Of a stretch of DNA of 64,000 bases, positions 1 to 8,591 are shown piece after piece. Each line of letters starts with the position of its first letter. The first letter of the stretch is position 1. Origin of the DNA: Novosphingobium nitrogenifigens DSM 19370 (GTDB taxonomy: Bacteria; Pseudomonadota; Alphaproteobacteria; Sphingomonadales; Sphingomonadaceae); contig NZ_GL876926.1 in assembly GCF_000192575.1 (NCBI RefSeq), forward strand, positions 248,001-312,000, written 5' to 3'. Position numbers and translations under genes: made by a program. A model generated the notes under the pieces. That model had not been told where the DNA came from. It worked only from the letters and a program-made list of their open reading frames with translations, and ran no database searches.

Positions 1-1667
1 ACATGCGGACGCTGCATTTCATCCGCAGCGAGGACAAGCGTCGGCGCATCGCGCGCGAGACGATGGAAATCTATGCCCCGCTCGCCCAGCGGGTCGGCAT
101 GTACGAATACATGCGCGAGATGCAGATGCTCTCGTTCCAGCAACTCGAGCCGGAAGCCTATGCGACGATCACCGGACGGCTCGAAGCGATCCGGACCGAG
201 GGCGAGGGCGAAGTCGATACCATCGCGCTGGCGTTCAAGCAGGCGCTTGCCGGAGCAGGCCTGAGCATCGAAGTCGCAGGCCGCGAAAAGCACCCCTATT
301 CGATCTGGAAGAAGATGGCCGAGCGGCATGTCTCGTTCGAACAGATCACCGATATCATGGCGTTCCGCGTGCTGACCGATACGGTCGAGGACTGCTATGC
401 GGCGCTGGGTGTCCTGCACCAGACCTGGCAGATGATCCCCGGGCGGTTCAAGGACTATATCTCCACGCCGAAGATGAACGGCTATCGCAGCCTGCATACT
501 TCATTGATCTATTCCAATGCGATGCGCGTCGAAGTTCAGATCAAGACACGGGAAATGCACCAAACCAACGAATACGGTCTGGCTGCGCATTGGGCCTACA
601 AGCAGGGGGGCACGCAACCCGACGCGCAAGTCGGCTGGCTGCGCGACCTTATCGAAATTCTCGACGCCAGCAGCGATGCCGAAGAACTGCTCGAAAACAC
701 GAAGATGGCGATGTACCAGGATCGCATCTTCGCTTTCACACCCAAGGGTTCGCTGTTTCAGCTGCCCAAGGGGGCGACGCCGATCGACTTTGCCTTTGCC
801 GTTCATACTGATCTGGGGGCGGCGGCCGTCGGGGCGAAGATCAACGGGCGTCACGTTCCCTTGCGCACGCCGCTCGTCAATGGCGACGTGGTCGAAATCA
901 TCAAGAGCCGGACGTCCGAGCCGCAGCTTTCGTGGTTGTCCTTTGCCGTGACGGGCAAGGCACGCGCAGCGATCCGTCGCGCCGTGCGCCAAAAGGAACG
1001 CGCCGAGATCGCCGCAATCGGGCGCAAGCTCTATGACGAGATCGTTGAGCGCCTGCCTTCGAACATCGGCAAAAAGGCTCTGGCCGAAGCGGTCAAGCGG
1101 TTGAAGCTGGGCAGCGAGGAAGACCTCATGGTCGCCATCGGACAAGCACGGCTCGATGATCGGCAGGTCATGGAGGCACTCATGCCGGGCAGTGCCGCGC
1201 ACATGCCCGAAGCCGAGGATTGGCCCAAGCAGAAGCGCGCGATCGCGGTGCGCGGGTTGACGCCGGGCATGGCGTTCAAGCTGGCCGAATGCTGCCACCC
1301 GGTTCCGGGCGACCGCATCGTCGGTCTGCGTCGCCCCGGCATGGGGGTGGAGGTTCACTCGATCGATTGTCTCGAACTGGCGAACGGCGTCGACGCGGAC
1401 TGGATCGACCTGTCATGGGATGCGCGCACGGACGGCGCGATCGGTCGCCTGCGTGCCGAGCTTTACAACCGCCCCGGCACTCTGGCGGAAATGGCGGGGA
1501 TCTTTGCCAAGAACCACGCCAATGTCGTCAATCTGGAAATGACGCAGCGCGAAAATCCGTTCCACACCTATGTCATCGACCTGGAAGTGCGCGACCTTGC
1601 CCACCTGACCCGCATCATCAGCGCATTGCGGGCCAGTGACGCGATCGCGCAGGCCGATCGGATATGA
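1..1667 (+). CDS. rsh: bifunctional (p)ppGpp synthetase/hydrolase, 3' part
   Basis: The frame is open through the left edge, so the N-terminal HD hydrolase domain lies mostly outside and the ATG at 3 is internal. The visible 554 residues run in family order: the end of the HD region; the synthetase domain (about 95-205); a TGS domain (about 243-303); a helical linker; a conserved-cysteine domain around 428-457 (AECCHPVPGD, HSIDC); and a C-terminal ACT domain from about 478. The synthetase domain carries RFKD just before the MNGYRSLHT motif. This is the RxKD form seen in bifunctional SpoT/Rsh enzymes, not the ExDD form of RelA. The protein makes and degrades the stringent-response alarmone in the cytoplasm. 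The family call is firm. That it is the single Rsh of this genome is inferred from alphaproteobacterial practice. Confidence 0.95.
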   Translation, partial: MRTLHFIRSEDKRRRIARETMEIYAPLAQRVGMYEYMREMQMLSFQQLEPEAYATITGRLEAIRTEGEGEVDTIALAFKQALAGAGLSIEVAGREKHPYSIWKKMAERHVSFEQITDIMAFRVLTDTVEDCYAALGVLHQTWQMIPGRFKDYISTPKMNGYRSLHTSLIYSNAMRVEVQIKTREMHQTNEYGLAAHWAYKQGGTQPDAQVGWLRDLIEILDASSDAEELLENTKMAMYQDRIFAFTPKGSLFQLPKGATPIDFAFAVHTDLGAAAVGAKINGRHVPLRTPLVNGDVVEIIKSRTSEPQLSWLSFAVTGKARAAIRRAVRQKERAEIAAIGRKLYDEIVERLPSNIGKKALAEAVKRLKLGSEEDLMVAIGQARLDDRQVMEALMPGSAAHMPEAEDWPKQKRAIAVRGLTPGMAFKLAECCHPVPGDRIVGLRRPGMGVEVHSIDCLELANGVDADWIDLSWDARTDGAIGRLRAELYNRPGTLAEMAGIFAKNHANVVNLEMTQRENPFHTYVIDLEVRDLAHLTRIISALRASDAIAQADRI

Positions 1668-1690
1668 TCCCTGCCTGAAAAGTGTCTGGC

Positions 1691-2008
1691 CTAAAACCCG
1701 AGGGTAACGTCAACCATGTCGCCCTCGGACAGGGCTTCGGCCTTGCGGATCTTGGCGCTCACCGGAATGGCCCAGCCGGTGTCGCGCAAGGGGAAGGCGG
1801 ACGTATCCCATTGGCTTTCGCCGATTTGGATGCGCACCTTGATCGCGCCGAAGCCCCGTCTGCGCCCCAGTTCCAGCCGTTGCATCAATGCATGGGCGGA
1901 CAGCGCTTCATCGACGGGGGAGGGCACAGTGATGAAGTGCCAGCTCCCCTGGCTTTCATTCTGCCAGCGCCAGAGCGGCGTGGTGAAATGGTGGACTTCT
2001 CCGGTCAT
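1691..2008 (-). CDS. DUF1905 domain protein
   Basis: This 105-residue protein starts at an ATG whose first bases overlap the stop of the upstream cyclophilin gene (ATGA, 4 bp), so the two are probably translationally coupled. A longer reading to 2260 would run through the cyclophilin gene in another frame and was rejected. The sequence (MTGEVHHFTTPLWRW, then GSWHFITVP, GFGAIKVRIQIG and SEGDMVDVTLGF near the end) matches the small beta-barrel DUF1905 family, whose members are widespread and have no established function. It appears soluble: no signal peptide or membrane segment is visible. Confidence 0.85.
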   Translation of the reverse strand: MTGEVHHFTTPLWRWQNESQGSWHFITVPSPVDEALSAHALMQRLELGRRRGFGAIKVRIQIGESQWDTSAFPLRDTGWAIPVSAKIRKAEALSEGDMVDVTLGF

Positions 2009-2970
2009 GGCGCGCGTCGGATCGGAACCGGCACGTTGCAGGCATCGACGCCGCCAGCAGGTTTCACGAAAAAGCGGTCGCGGCGATTGGCCCGGGCGTC
2101 GGCATAGCGGGCAAACGTCGGGCCGGTGGTGGCAAGCGCCTGATAGGTCGGAAGGCCGGTCACGTCGGTGCCGTTGCGGATCGACAGAATCGGAACCCGT
2201 TCGCCTGGTGTTGCATAGAACCCGATCGGACCAGTCCCGCGCGGAAGGCTGGAAAGCCACTCGATCCCCTCGATCACGCGGCCGACAAGGGCGATGTTGC
2301 GGTCAAGCTGACGTGGAGCCTGCCCGATGACGGCATAGAGTTCGGCGCCGCTGCCTGTGTCGGGCGGATTGTCGCGGCCGACGCCGACCATGCCATAGCA
2401 ATGGAGCGGCCATGCATGATCCTTGTCGAGCCCCATCGGCCAGCCGCCGATGATCCGCGTTTCGGGGGCATAGGCATCGGCCCCGAACGACGGAGCGGAT
2501 TCGATTCCGGCAGGCAGGGCAAAGCGCGGCGTGACGTAGGCGCCCTCGCTGTTTTCCAAAAGACCGGAGGGCACGGGCTTCGCCTTGGCCTTGTCATCGC
2601 CTTCGGGATCACCCCATTGCACGACGTAATTGTCCTGCAGCCGGTTGATGCTCATCCCGTCCCACCAGTGCGCGGCGGCGAGCTTGCGGATATTGCCGAT
2701 CCAGCCTTGCGCAAAGGGCGCAGGCAACAACTGGATCACCACGCGCCGTGCATGTCCCGCTGTATCGGGTGCCAGATCCATGACCAGAAGATCAGACGGC
2801 GCGATCGCCACCCATTCCCCGGCCGCGGCACTCGCTACGATGTCGGGCGGCGTCAACGGCCCGTCAGTCCCCTTCGTGGCCGCAAAGGTCTCTCCCGAAA
2901 ACCCCACCAAGGCGCTCAAACCGACCGACAAAAGCGCCACGCGCCACGAACGATGCGAAAAAATGCTCAT
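2005..2970 (-). CDS. cyclophilin-type peptidyl-prolyl isomerase, exported
   Basis: This 321-residue protein is of the cyclophilin (PpiA-like) family and should catalyse proline cis/trans isomerisation in the periplasm. The start at 2970 (MSIFSHRSWR) gives a classic signal peptide with a hydrophobic stretch ending near GETFAA. An in-frame extension to 3045 adds 25 residues without signal character and was not used. The isomerase-like part includes FAQGWIGNIRKLAAAHWWDG, NRLQDNYVVQWGDP and ELYAVIGQAPRQLDRNIALVG. The core is longer and more divergent than in minimal cyclophilins, so activity is inferred. The gene overlaps the following DUF1905 gene by 4 bp. Confidence 0.88.
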   Translation of the reverse strand: MSIFSHRSWRVALLSVGLSALVGFSGETFAATKGTDGPLTPPDIVASAAAGEWVAIAPSDLLVMDLAPDTAGHARRVVIQLLPAPFAQGWIGNIRKLAAAHWWDGMSINRLQDNYVVQWGDPEGDDKAKAKPVPSGLLENSEGAYVTPRFALPAGIESAPSFGADAYAPETRIIGGWPMGLDKDHAWPLHCYGMVGVGRDNPPDTGSGAELYAVIGQAPRQLDRNIALVGRVIEGIEWLSSLPRGTGPIGFYATPGERVPILSIRNGTDVTGLPTYQALATTGPTFARYADARANRRDRFFVKPAGGVDACNVPVPIRRAP

Positions 2971-3047
2971 ACCCCCACCATGCCAGTGCACATGCCCTTG
3001 CGAAACCCCCACCTTCCCGCTAGGGCGCTGCCTCTTCCAGTGCATGC

Positions 3048-3138
3048 GGAGCGGTGGCCGAGTGGTCGAAGGCGCTCGCCTGGAAAGTGAGTATACGTCA
3101 AAAGCGTATCGAGGGTTCGAATCCCTCCCGCTCCGCCA
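3048..3138 (+). tRNA. tRNA-Ser (anticodon GGA)
   Basis: A 91-base class II tRNA. The 5' acceptor strand GGAGCGG (3048-3054) pairs with CCGCTCC (3128-3134), followed by discriminator G and an encoded CCA (3136-3138). The D arm (GGCCGAGTGG), a long variable arm (GTATACG / CGTATC) typical of tRNA-Ser, and the T loop GGTTCGAATCC are all present. The anticodon GGA is at 3082-3084 within CTGGAAA. It reads UCC and, by wobble, UCU codons. tRNA genes of this kind are common integration sites, and non-coding DNA and a restriction-modification operon follow directly. Confidence 0.97.
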
Positions 3139-3452
3139 TTTACCATCGCCAAGTGATGCAACACCTTGCTAAAGTGCAATATTTTGAGGTGTTGGCAGGT
3201 CATTCTCGCCCAATCACAACCTTGGATATCCAACTGATACCACGCAATTGGGGGTAAAGGTGGGGGTAGCTTTTCTGATATGGGGTTTCGACCGTGCCCA
3301 CGGCGGCATGCCCACAGTACCCGATTCCAGATACTGACCGGTAGAGGCAGCAAGAACTCTCCCGTTGGTTTTCCAGCCATTCCATGGGTGCGGGGGGCAT
3401 CCCGCGGGGGCCCAATCGCAGGTAACGCACCACCTTGATAGAGTTCTGGCGG
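3139..3452. other. non-coding boundary between tRNA-Ser and the RM operon
   Basis: About 315 bp with no convincing gene. It holds the G-rich stretch GGGGGTAAAGGTGGGGGTA (3249-3267), of the kind often seen between a tRNA attachment site and an integrase gene, but no integrase reading frame follows. Short minus-strand frames here have no recognisable domain and read into the tRNA or the end of hsdR. I read it as the edge of a horizontally acquired segment whose integrase is lost or outside the window. I searched by eye for a second copy of the tRNA 3' end downstream of the RM operon and found none. Confidence 0.4.
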
Positions 3453-6400
3453 CTAGACTTGGTTCCCGTCTGCAGGTTGCTCCCGAAGGGCCTCGTACAG
3501 TTGTCCCGGGCCGAGGAGAATGTCCTTAAGCCCATCTCTAACCAATGAGCTATTGAGTGCCTGTGTACTCATGGCTCCATGGGCAGTCAGGGCATCCATG
3601 ACCGCATTCATGATTTCATTGGCCAATGCAGGTGAAGCGGCAAACTGGGATTTGGAATTGTTCCGCGCCTGAACGCGCAACACCTCCGACTCCAGCAATT
3701 TCCCCTTGATGACATTGTTTACATAGATGAGTTGGTCCCCATCTGTCAGGTCGCCTTCGAACAGGTCGTTCACCTTGGCGATGATCTCGGCCAGCAAGGC
3801 CTTTTCTTTGTCCTGCACAGCGCCGCTGCCCGGACCTGTGATGGGGGCCAGTGGCGTCTTCTCACCGCCTGTCACGCTGATGTTGCGCTTTCCCAGGTCC
3901 TTTAGCGTGTGGTGCGTCAGACGTACGCCTGACAGATCCACGCCGTCGCGCTCACGGCCGAACTCCAGCAACGGGATCAGGCGCTTATAGAACATGAAGC
4001 GCTTTTCGATCTCGGTGCTGTGAAAGTCGATGATCTGCGACAGGAACATGTAGAGGCTCACGAAAGCCTGCATGTCGTTCTTGAACAGCAACAGGACGTT
4101 GACTTCGTCCTTGGCATCGTTGGCCGCCTTGGGCTTGTCGTTGGCCAGCGCGTCCTTCCAGCGCGAAAAGGCGTCCTTGTATTGGATGAGCAGGCGCTGG
4201 GCGACTGGTTCCAACGCGCCATGCAGTTGGCCCTGTGTGGCGCTCGGGTCGAGTTCAACCCGAACCAGTCGATCAACCTCATGGTTGTCATAGTGGCCCG
4301 AGGCATCGAGTTTGGCGCGCAGGTCGAAGATGAGGTTCGGATCTGTGGTAGCCGCGATCTCGGCTGTGTCGTAGTAGGTGCGGAAGGCCTCCAGCACCTC
4401 TTCGGAACTGTTCACGAAATCGAGGATATAGGTCGTGTCCTTGCCCGGATAGGCACGATTGAGGCGCGAAAGAGTCTGAACCGCCTGAATGCCCGCCAGC
4501 CGCCGGTCGACATACATGCCGCACAGCAAGGGCTGGTCAAAGCCGGTCTGGAACTTGTTGGCCACCAGCAGGATCTTGGCGTCTTCATCGGTGAAGGCCT
4601 CGCGGATGTCACGCCCCTTCAGCGTCGGGTTCAGCTTGGCGCTGGTTTCCGTCAGCGGTTCGTCATCATCACCCTCTGGATTATCCACCTCGCCCGAGAA
4701 GGCCACCATCGTCGCCATGCGATAGCCCTGTGACTTGATGTAGCGGTCAATCGCCTGCTGCCAGCGCACCGCCTCGATGCGGCTGGCCAGCACCACCATG
4801 GCCTTGGCTTTGCCATCCAGCAGCGGCCCCACGTTTTCGCGGAAATGCTCGACGACGATCTGCACCTTTTGCGCGATGTTGTAGGGATGCAGGCGCACCC
4901 AGCGCATGATCCCCTTCATCGCGGCGCTCTTCTCGACCTCGCGCTCGTCCCACTCCTCGCCATTATTGGCCAGTTTGAAGGCCAGCTTGTAGGGCGTGTA
5001 GTTCTTCAGCACGTCGAGGATGAAGCCCTCCTCGATGGCCTGTCGCATGGAATAGACATGGAAGGGCACGGGCTTGTTCGTCTCGCTGGCCGCCATGTCG
5101 GGATTGGGGCGGCGGCCGAACAATTCCATCGTCTTGGTCTTGGGCGTGGCGGTAAAGGCCACATAGGTCACGCCATCCTTGGCCGCGCGCGCCGCCATCT
5201 GGGCTGTCAGCAGGTCCTCGCTGCTGATTTCACCGCCATCGGTGATCTCGTCGATCTCTTCGGGCGTCAGCACCGCCTTCAGTTTTGCGGCAGTCTCCCC
5301 CGCTTGGCTGCTGTGGGCCTCGTCCGCGATGACGGCGAACTTCTTGCCATCGGTGGCGGCGCGCTCACGCACGGCCTCCAGAGCGAAGGGGAAGGTCTGC
5401 ATGGTGCAGACGATGATCTTCTTGCCGCTGTCCAGCGCCTCGGCCAGCGCGGCGCTCTTGCTGCCGCTGTCGCTGGTAACGGTGGCAACCACGCCCTTGG
5501 TGCGCTCGAACTCGAACAGGGCGTCCTGCAACTGGGCGTCGATCACGTTGCGATCCGACACGACGATGACGCTGGAGAAGATCTTGGCGTCAGCTGCGTC
5601 ATGCAGGTCGGCAAGGAAGTGGGCTGCCCATGCGATGGAGTTGGTCTTGCCCGACCCTGCGCTGTGCTGGATCAGGAAGCGGCCGCCGGCGCCCTCCGCG
5701 CGGATCTGCGCCCTCAGCTTTCGGGTGGCGTCCAACTGGTGATAGCGGGGGAAGATGATGCCGCTGATCTGCTTCTTCCTGTCGCGTTTGGCGATCATGT
5801 AGCGGCCGAGGATCTCAAGCCAGCTATCGCGCTGCCAGATCTCGCGCCAGAGATAGGCGGTGGAATGGCCCGTGCCATCGGCTGGATTGCCCGCGCCACC
5901 ATTGTTGCCACGATTGAAGGGCAGAAAACGGGTTGGCCCGCCTTCGAGCTTTGTGGTCATCATCACATCGCGATTGCTCACCGCGAAATGGACCAAGGCG
6001 CCGGTGGCAAAGCTGAGCAGCGGCTCCCCCTTGGGCGTGCGGTCAAACTTGTATTGGTCCATGGCATCGCCCACCGACTGGGTGAAGTCGGTCTTCAACT
6101 CCACCGTGGCAACCGGAATGCCATTGAGGAACAGCACAAGGTCGATGCAATTCTCGTTGGCCTTGGAATAGCGGACCTGCCGCACCACACGCAGGCGGTT
6201 GGCCTGATAGCGGGCTACGATGTCAGGGTTCATGCCCGAGGCAGGCGCGAATTGGGCAAGGCTGACCAACCCCTTTACCCCGATCAACTCGACGCCATAG
6301 CGCAGCACATCGAGCGTGCCACGGTCCTGCAGCGACTTGCGGATGCGGTCGCACAAGACATCCAGTGCAGCGCCCCCATGGGCTTTGCCCAGCGCCTCCC

Positions 6401-6563
6401 ACACCTGCGGCTGGCTTGCCGCAATCCAGCTTTGAAGGTCTTCTGCAAACATCGCCCTGGCGCGATCATAACGCGTTGCCGCGCCCGCTTCATACAACCA
6501 GCCCGCCGCTGCCAGTTCGGCGCAGATTTCGTCCTCGAAGCGGTTTTCCTTGTGCAGGCTCAT
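3453..6563 (-). CDS. hsdR: type I restriction enzyme, R subunit
   Basis: This 1036-residue protein has the full layout of an HsdR motor/nuclease. An N-terminal PD-(D/E)xK nuclease has D141 and E155-L-K157 (IDLVLF...VELK). A superfamily 2 helicase core follows, with Walker A HSAGSGKT at 300-307 and DEAH at 414-417 (VIADEAHSSQ). Later helicase motifs include VAFTATPKT and FQTGFDQP, and a C-terminal helical region contacts the M subunit in known systems. It would translocate DNA and cleave far from the unmethylated recognition site, in complex with HsdM and HsdS. It is the last gene of a minus-strand operon, 13 bp after the DUF4268 gene. No frameshift or missing motif is seen, so the gene looks intact. 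Confidence 0.97.
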   Translation of the reverse strand: MSLHKENRFEDEICAELAAAGWLYEAGAATRYDRARAMFAEDLQSWIAASQPQVWEALGKAHGGAALDVLCDRIRKSLQDRGTLDVLRYGVELIGVKGLVSLAQFAPASGMNPDIVARYQANRLRVVRQVRYSKANENCIDLVLFLNGIPVATVELKTDFTQSVGDAMDQYKFDRTPKGEPLLSFATGALVHFAVSNRDVMMTTKLEGGPTRFLPFNRGNNGGAGNPADGTGHSTAYLWREIWQRDSWLEILGRYMIAKRDRKKQISGIIFPRYHQLDATRKLRAQIRAEGAGGRFLIQHSAGSGKTNSIAWAAHFLADLHDAADAKIFSSVIVVSDRNVIDAQLQDALFEFERTKGVVATVTSDSGSKSAALAEALDSGKKIIVCTMQTFPFALEAVRERAATDGKKFAVIADEAHSSQAGETAAKLKAVLTPEEIDEITDGGEISSEDLLTAQMAARAAKDGVTYVAFTATPKTKTMELFGRRPNPDMAASETNKPVPFHVYSMRQAIEEGFILDVLKNYTPYKLAFKLANNGEEWDEREVEKSAAMKGIMRWVRLHPYNIAQKVQIVVEHFRENVGPLLDGKAKAMVVLASRIEAVRWQQAIDRYIKSQGYRMATMVAFSGEVDNPEGDDDEPLTETSAKLNPTLKGRDIREAFTDEDAKILLVANKFQTGFDQPLLCGMYVDRRLAGIQAVQTLSRLNRAYPGKDTTYILDFVNSSEEVLEAFRTYYDTAEIAATTDPNLIFDLRAKLDASGHYDNHEVDRLVRVELDPSATQGQLHGALEPVAQRLLIQYKDAFSRWKDALANDKPKAANDAKDEVNVLLLFKNDMQAFVSLYMFLSQIIDFHSTEIEKRFMFYKRLIPLLEFGRERDGVDLSGVRLTHHTLKDLGKRNISVTGGEKTPLAPITGPGSGAVQDKEKALLAEIIAKVNDLFEGDLTDGDQLIYVNNVIKGKLLESEVLRVQARNNSKSQFAASPALANEIMNAVMDALTAHGAMSTQALNSSLVRDGLKDILLGPGQLYEALREQPADGNQV

Positions 6564-6576
6564 GGGCGATTACCAA

Positions 6577-7671
6577 TCAATTCTGGGCATCGAGAAAGGG
6601 CATAACCGCATCGTGGAGCCGCTGGGCAGTAGCTAGCAGCGATTGCTGCATTGCCGACCATTGGCTTTCAGGAGCCAACCAGCCTCCCTCACATGGCGCG
6701 GCTATCCGGCAAGCGCGGGCGTTTTCCAGCCGCTGCCATAGCAGCGGGCCGCCGAATTGCGCTTCAATCTCTGCCCGGTGGCTGAACAGCCGATCAAAGA
6801 TGGCGTTATTTTCCGCTTCAGCATCCCTGCCTTTGTCGATGTAGACCTCTGCTTGGCAGTCGGCTCTGCGGATCGCCAAATTGAGGTTGATGCCGCGCAG
6901 GGCTGTCTTGCCCCCAATCCAGCCACCGACAGGAGCGGGCTTGCCCTTGTATCGCCCGGCGTCGGGCTGCGCGATCAATTCTGTCCAGAAGGCCTGCCGA
7001 CGCTCATGGCGTTCGCTCAGATCCTTGCGCTCGGCTTGCCGTTTCAACCCGATCTGGGTCTGGAAAGTCGCCGCCTCTGGTAACGGAATGATCTGCTGCA
7101 CATCGAGCAGAAGTCGTCCGTCCGACAGCTTGCAGGGGCTGAGGCGGATGCAGGTGATGTCGATCCCCTGATCGCGCAGCCACAAAACGGCAGTGGTCAG
7201 CTCTTTTCCGAAATCGGCAGAGGCGAGCACGATCCGAACCGATTGCGCGAAATTCTCCTCCGTCTCCTCTTGCCAGCGCAGGAAGGCGAGAATGGCGGCC
7301 TCTGCACCATCGCCATCCAGGCCATTGCGACGGCGAAACTCGGCATGGGCAGCGACCGCCTCGGCAAAGGTCATGCGCGCCACCATGGCGGCATAACGCA
7401 GGGCCTGCAGTTCCATGTGTCCTGCATCGTCGCGCTTCAGTTCGACGACGACCAGATTGGCGTCACTGTCGAGGCAGAGGAGGTCGATGCGGCGGTTGCT
7501 GTCCACCCAGCCGCCATATTCCTCGGCCAGCACGAACAGGTCGTCGCCCAGCACCGCGATTTGCTCGCGCAGCATGCGCTGGATGTCCTGTCGCTCCTTC
7601 AGGCCCTCGGCCTGAAACAGCGTTTGGTTCGCAGGAGCCAAGCGCCCATCGAGAAGCTCATAGACGGGCAT
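6577..7671 (-). CDS. DUF4268 protein with NucS-like PD-(D/E)xK N-terminus
   Basis: This 364-residue protein starts at 7671 (MPVYELLDG). Its ATG shares one base with the stop of the GIY-YIG gene (TGATG), so translation is probably coupled. The N-terminal part contains RIDLLCLD followed by NLVVVELKRDD, a D...ExK nuclease signature of the kind found in NucS/RecB-like endonucleases. A following helical segment has the AGHMELQALRYAAM pattern. The C-terminal part (RQAFWTELIAQ, GINLNLAIRRADCQAEVYIDKG, FDRLFSHRAEIE) fits DUF4268. The family has no established function but is frequent in defence islands. Lying inside an RM operon, an accessory nuclease role in anti-phage defence is inferred. Confidence 0.82.
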   Translation of the reverse strand: MPVYELLDGRLAPANQTLFQAEGLKERQDIQRMLREQIAVLGDDLFVLAEEYGGWVDSNRRIDLLCLDSDANLVVVELKRDDAGHMELQALRYAAMVARMTFAEAVAAHAEFRRRNGLDGDGAEAAILAFLRWQEETEENFAQSVRIVLASADFGKELTTAVLWLRDQGIDITCIRLSPCKLSDGRLLLDVQQIIPLPEAATFQTQIGLKRQAERKDLSERHERRQAFWTELIAQPDAGRYKGKPAPVGGWIGGKTALRGINLNLAIRRADCQAEVYIDKGRDAEAENNAIFDRLFSHRAEIEAQFGGPLLWQRLENARACRIAAPCEGGWLAPESQWSAMQQSLLATAQRLHDAVMPFLDAQN

Positions 7672-8591
7672 CAGGCAGGCTCCGTTGCTTGCGCGGCTTC
7701 GATACGGCTGGCCTCCCAATCGCGATAAGTGACGCCGGTCGCCTCGTGCTTCCATTCGGTGGTGCCATTGGCCTGCCGCCCCACGACTACGGCAGCCGCC
7801 GCGCTGGGGCTTTGGAAGGCGTAACTCTGAGCGAAGAGGCAATGCCCATCCGCCTCTTCCATCACACCGGCACGTTTCAACTCAGCGTGCAACTGGGCAT
7901 ATCCAGTAATCCATGAGCCTTCCCAGTTCAGGCGGGCCATGGATCCCTTCTCGACGATGAACTCACCCCCTTGCAGCGTGGCATGAGCCACCAGTCCCGC
8001 CCGCTTTGCCTCAAGCACAAACCGGGCCTCCGGCTCAGCCAACACGGTCGCAGGCGCCGCCACGGCAGGCTTGGGCGCAGACCTTGCCCGTTGGATAAAC
8101 ATGTCCACGCGCACGGCTGGCAACACCACCAACAGGTTTTCAAGGAAGGCTTCCATCTTGCCCTGATCGGCCTCGCTCAGGCCCGGCAAGCCGGGCGCCA
8201 CGCTGTTTTCCAGCGGCATGCGGCCGATGCTCTTTGCCTCGGCGATCAGGCGGGCTTCCAGATAGCGCACATGGGCCTTGTTCAGTTTGTTGGCCGCCGC
8301 CGTGATCAGGATGGCGCTGGTCCACCAATCCTTTTTCACGTCATGGCTGCGGATGCGGGCCGAGATGTCCTCGCCCTCGCCGATATAGGCCAGCGGTTCG
8401 CCCTCCTGCTCGCCCAGCAAGAGGTAGATGCCCGCATAGCTTGCCTCTGGCCGCGCCAAAGCGGCGGCGATCTGGGTGCGCGGGGTCATCAGGACATGCC
8501 CCGTCCAGTTGAACATCTCGGCGGTCAGCATCCCGTCGGGGCGACCATCGATGTAATACAGTTCCAGGCTGCGGCCAGCGGCGCGGGTCAT
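7671..8591 (-). CDS. GIY-YIG nuclease family protein with DUF4357
   Basis: This 306-residue protein carries a GIY-YIG nuclease domain near residues 50-150. It shows AGIYLLLGE followed by LAYIGEGEDISARIRSH, then LNKAHVRYLEARLIAEA, in which the glutamate is the expected metal ligand. The C-terminal part (VAHATLQGGEFIVEKGSMARLNWEG, and YAFQSPSAAAAVVVGR) matches DUF4357, often fused to GIY-YIG or type I RM-associated proteins. The start overlaps the hsdS stop by 4 bp (ATGA). It sits between hsdS and hsdR, which is not the classical hsdRMS order. Function in the operon is unproven; DNA nicking or an anti-phage role is inferred. Confidence 0.88.
   Translation of the reverse strand: MTRAAGRSLELYYIDGRPDGMLTAEMFNWTGHVLMTPRTQIAAALARPEASYAGIYLLLGEQEGEPLAYIGEGEDISARIRSHDVKKDWWTSAILITAAANKLNKAHVRYLEARLIAEAKSIGRMPLENSVAPGLPGLSEADQGKMEAFLENLLVVLPAVRVDMFIQRARSAPKPAVAAPATVLAEPEARFVLEAKRAGLVAHATLQGGEFIVEKGSMARLNWEGSWITGYAQLHAELKRAGVMEEADGHCLFAQSYAFQSPSAAAAVVVGRQANGTTEWKHEATGVTYRDWEASRIEAAQATEPA

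Noticed and set aside
3200..3535. Minus-strand frame of 111 residues beside tRNA-Ser
   Set aside because: It overlaps the end of hsdR in another frame and has no recognisable integrase or other domain.
4845..6605. A 586-residue plus-strand open frame
   Set aside because: Antisense to hsdR, which has full motif content; no recognisable domain on this strand.
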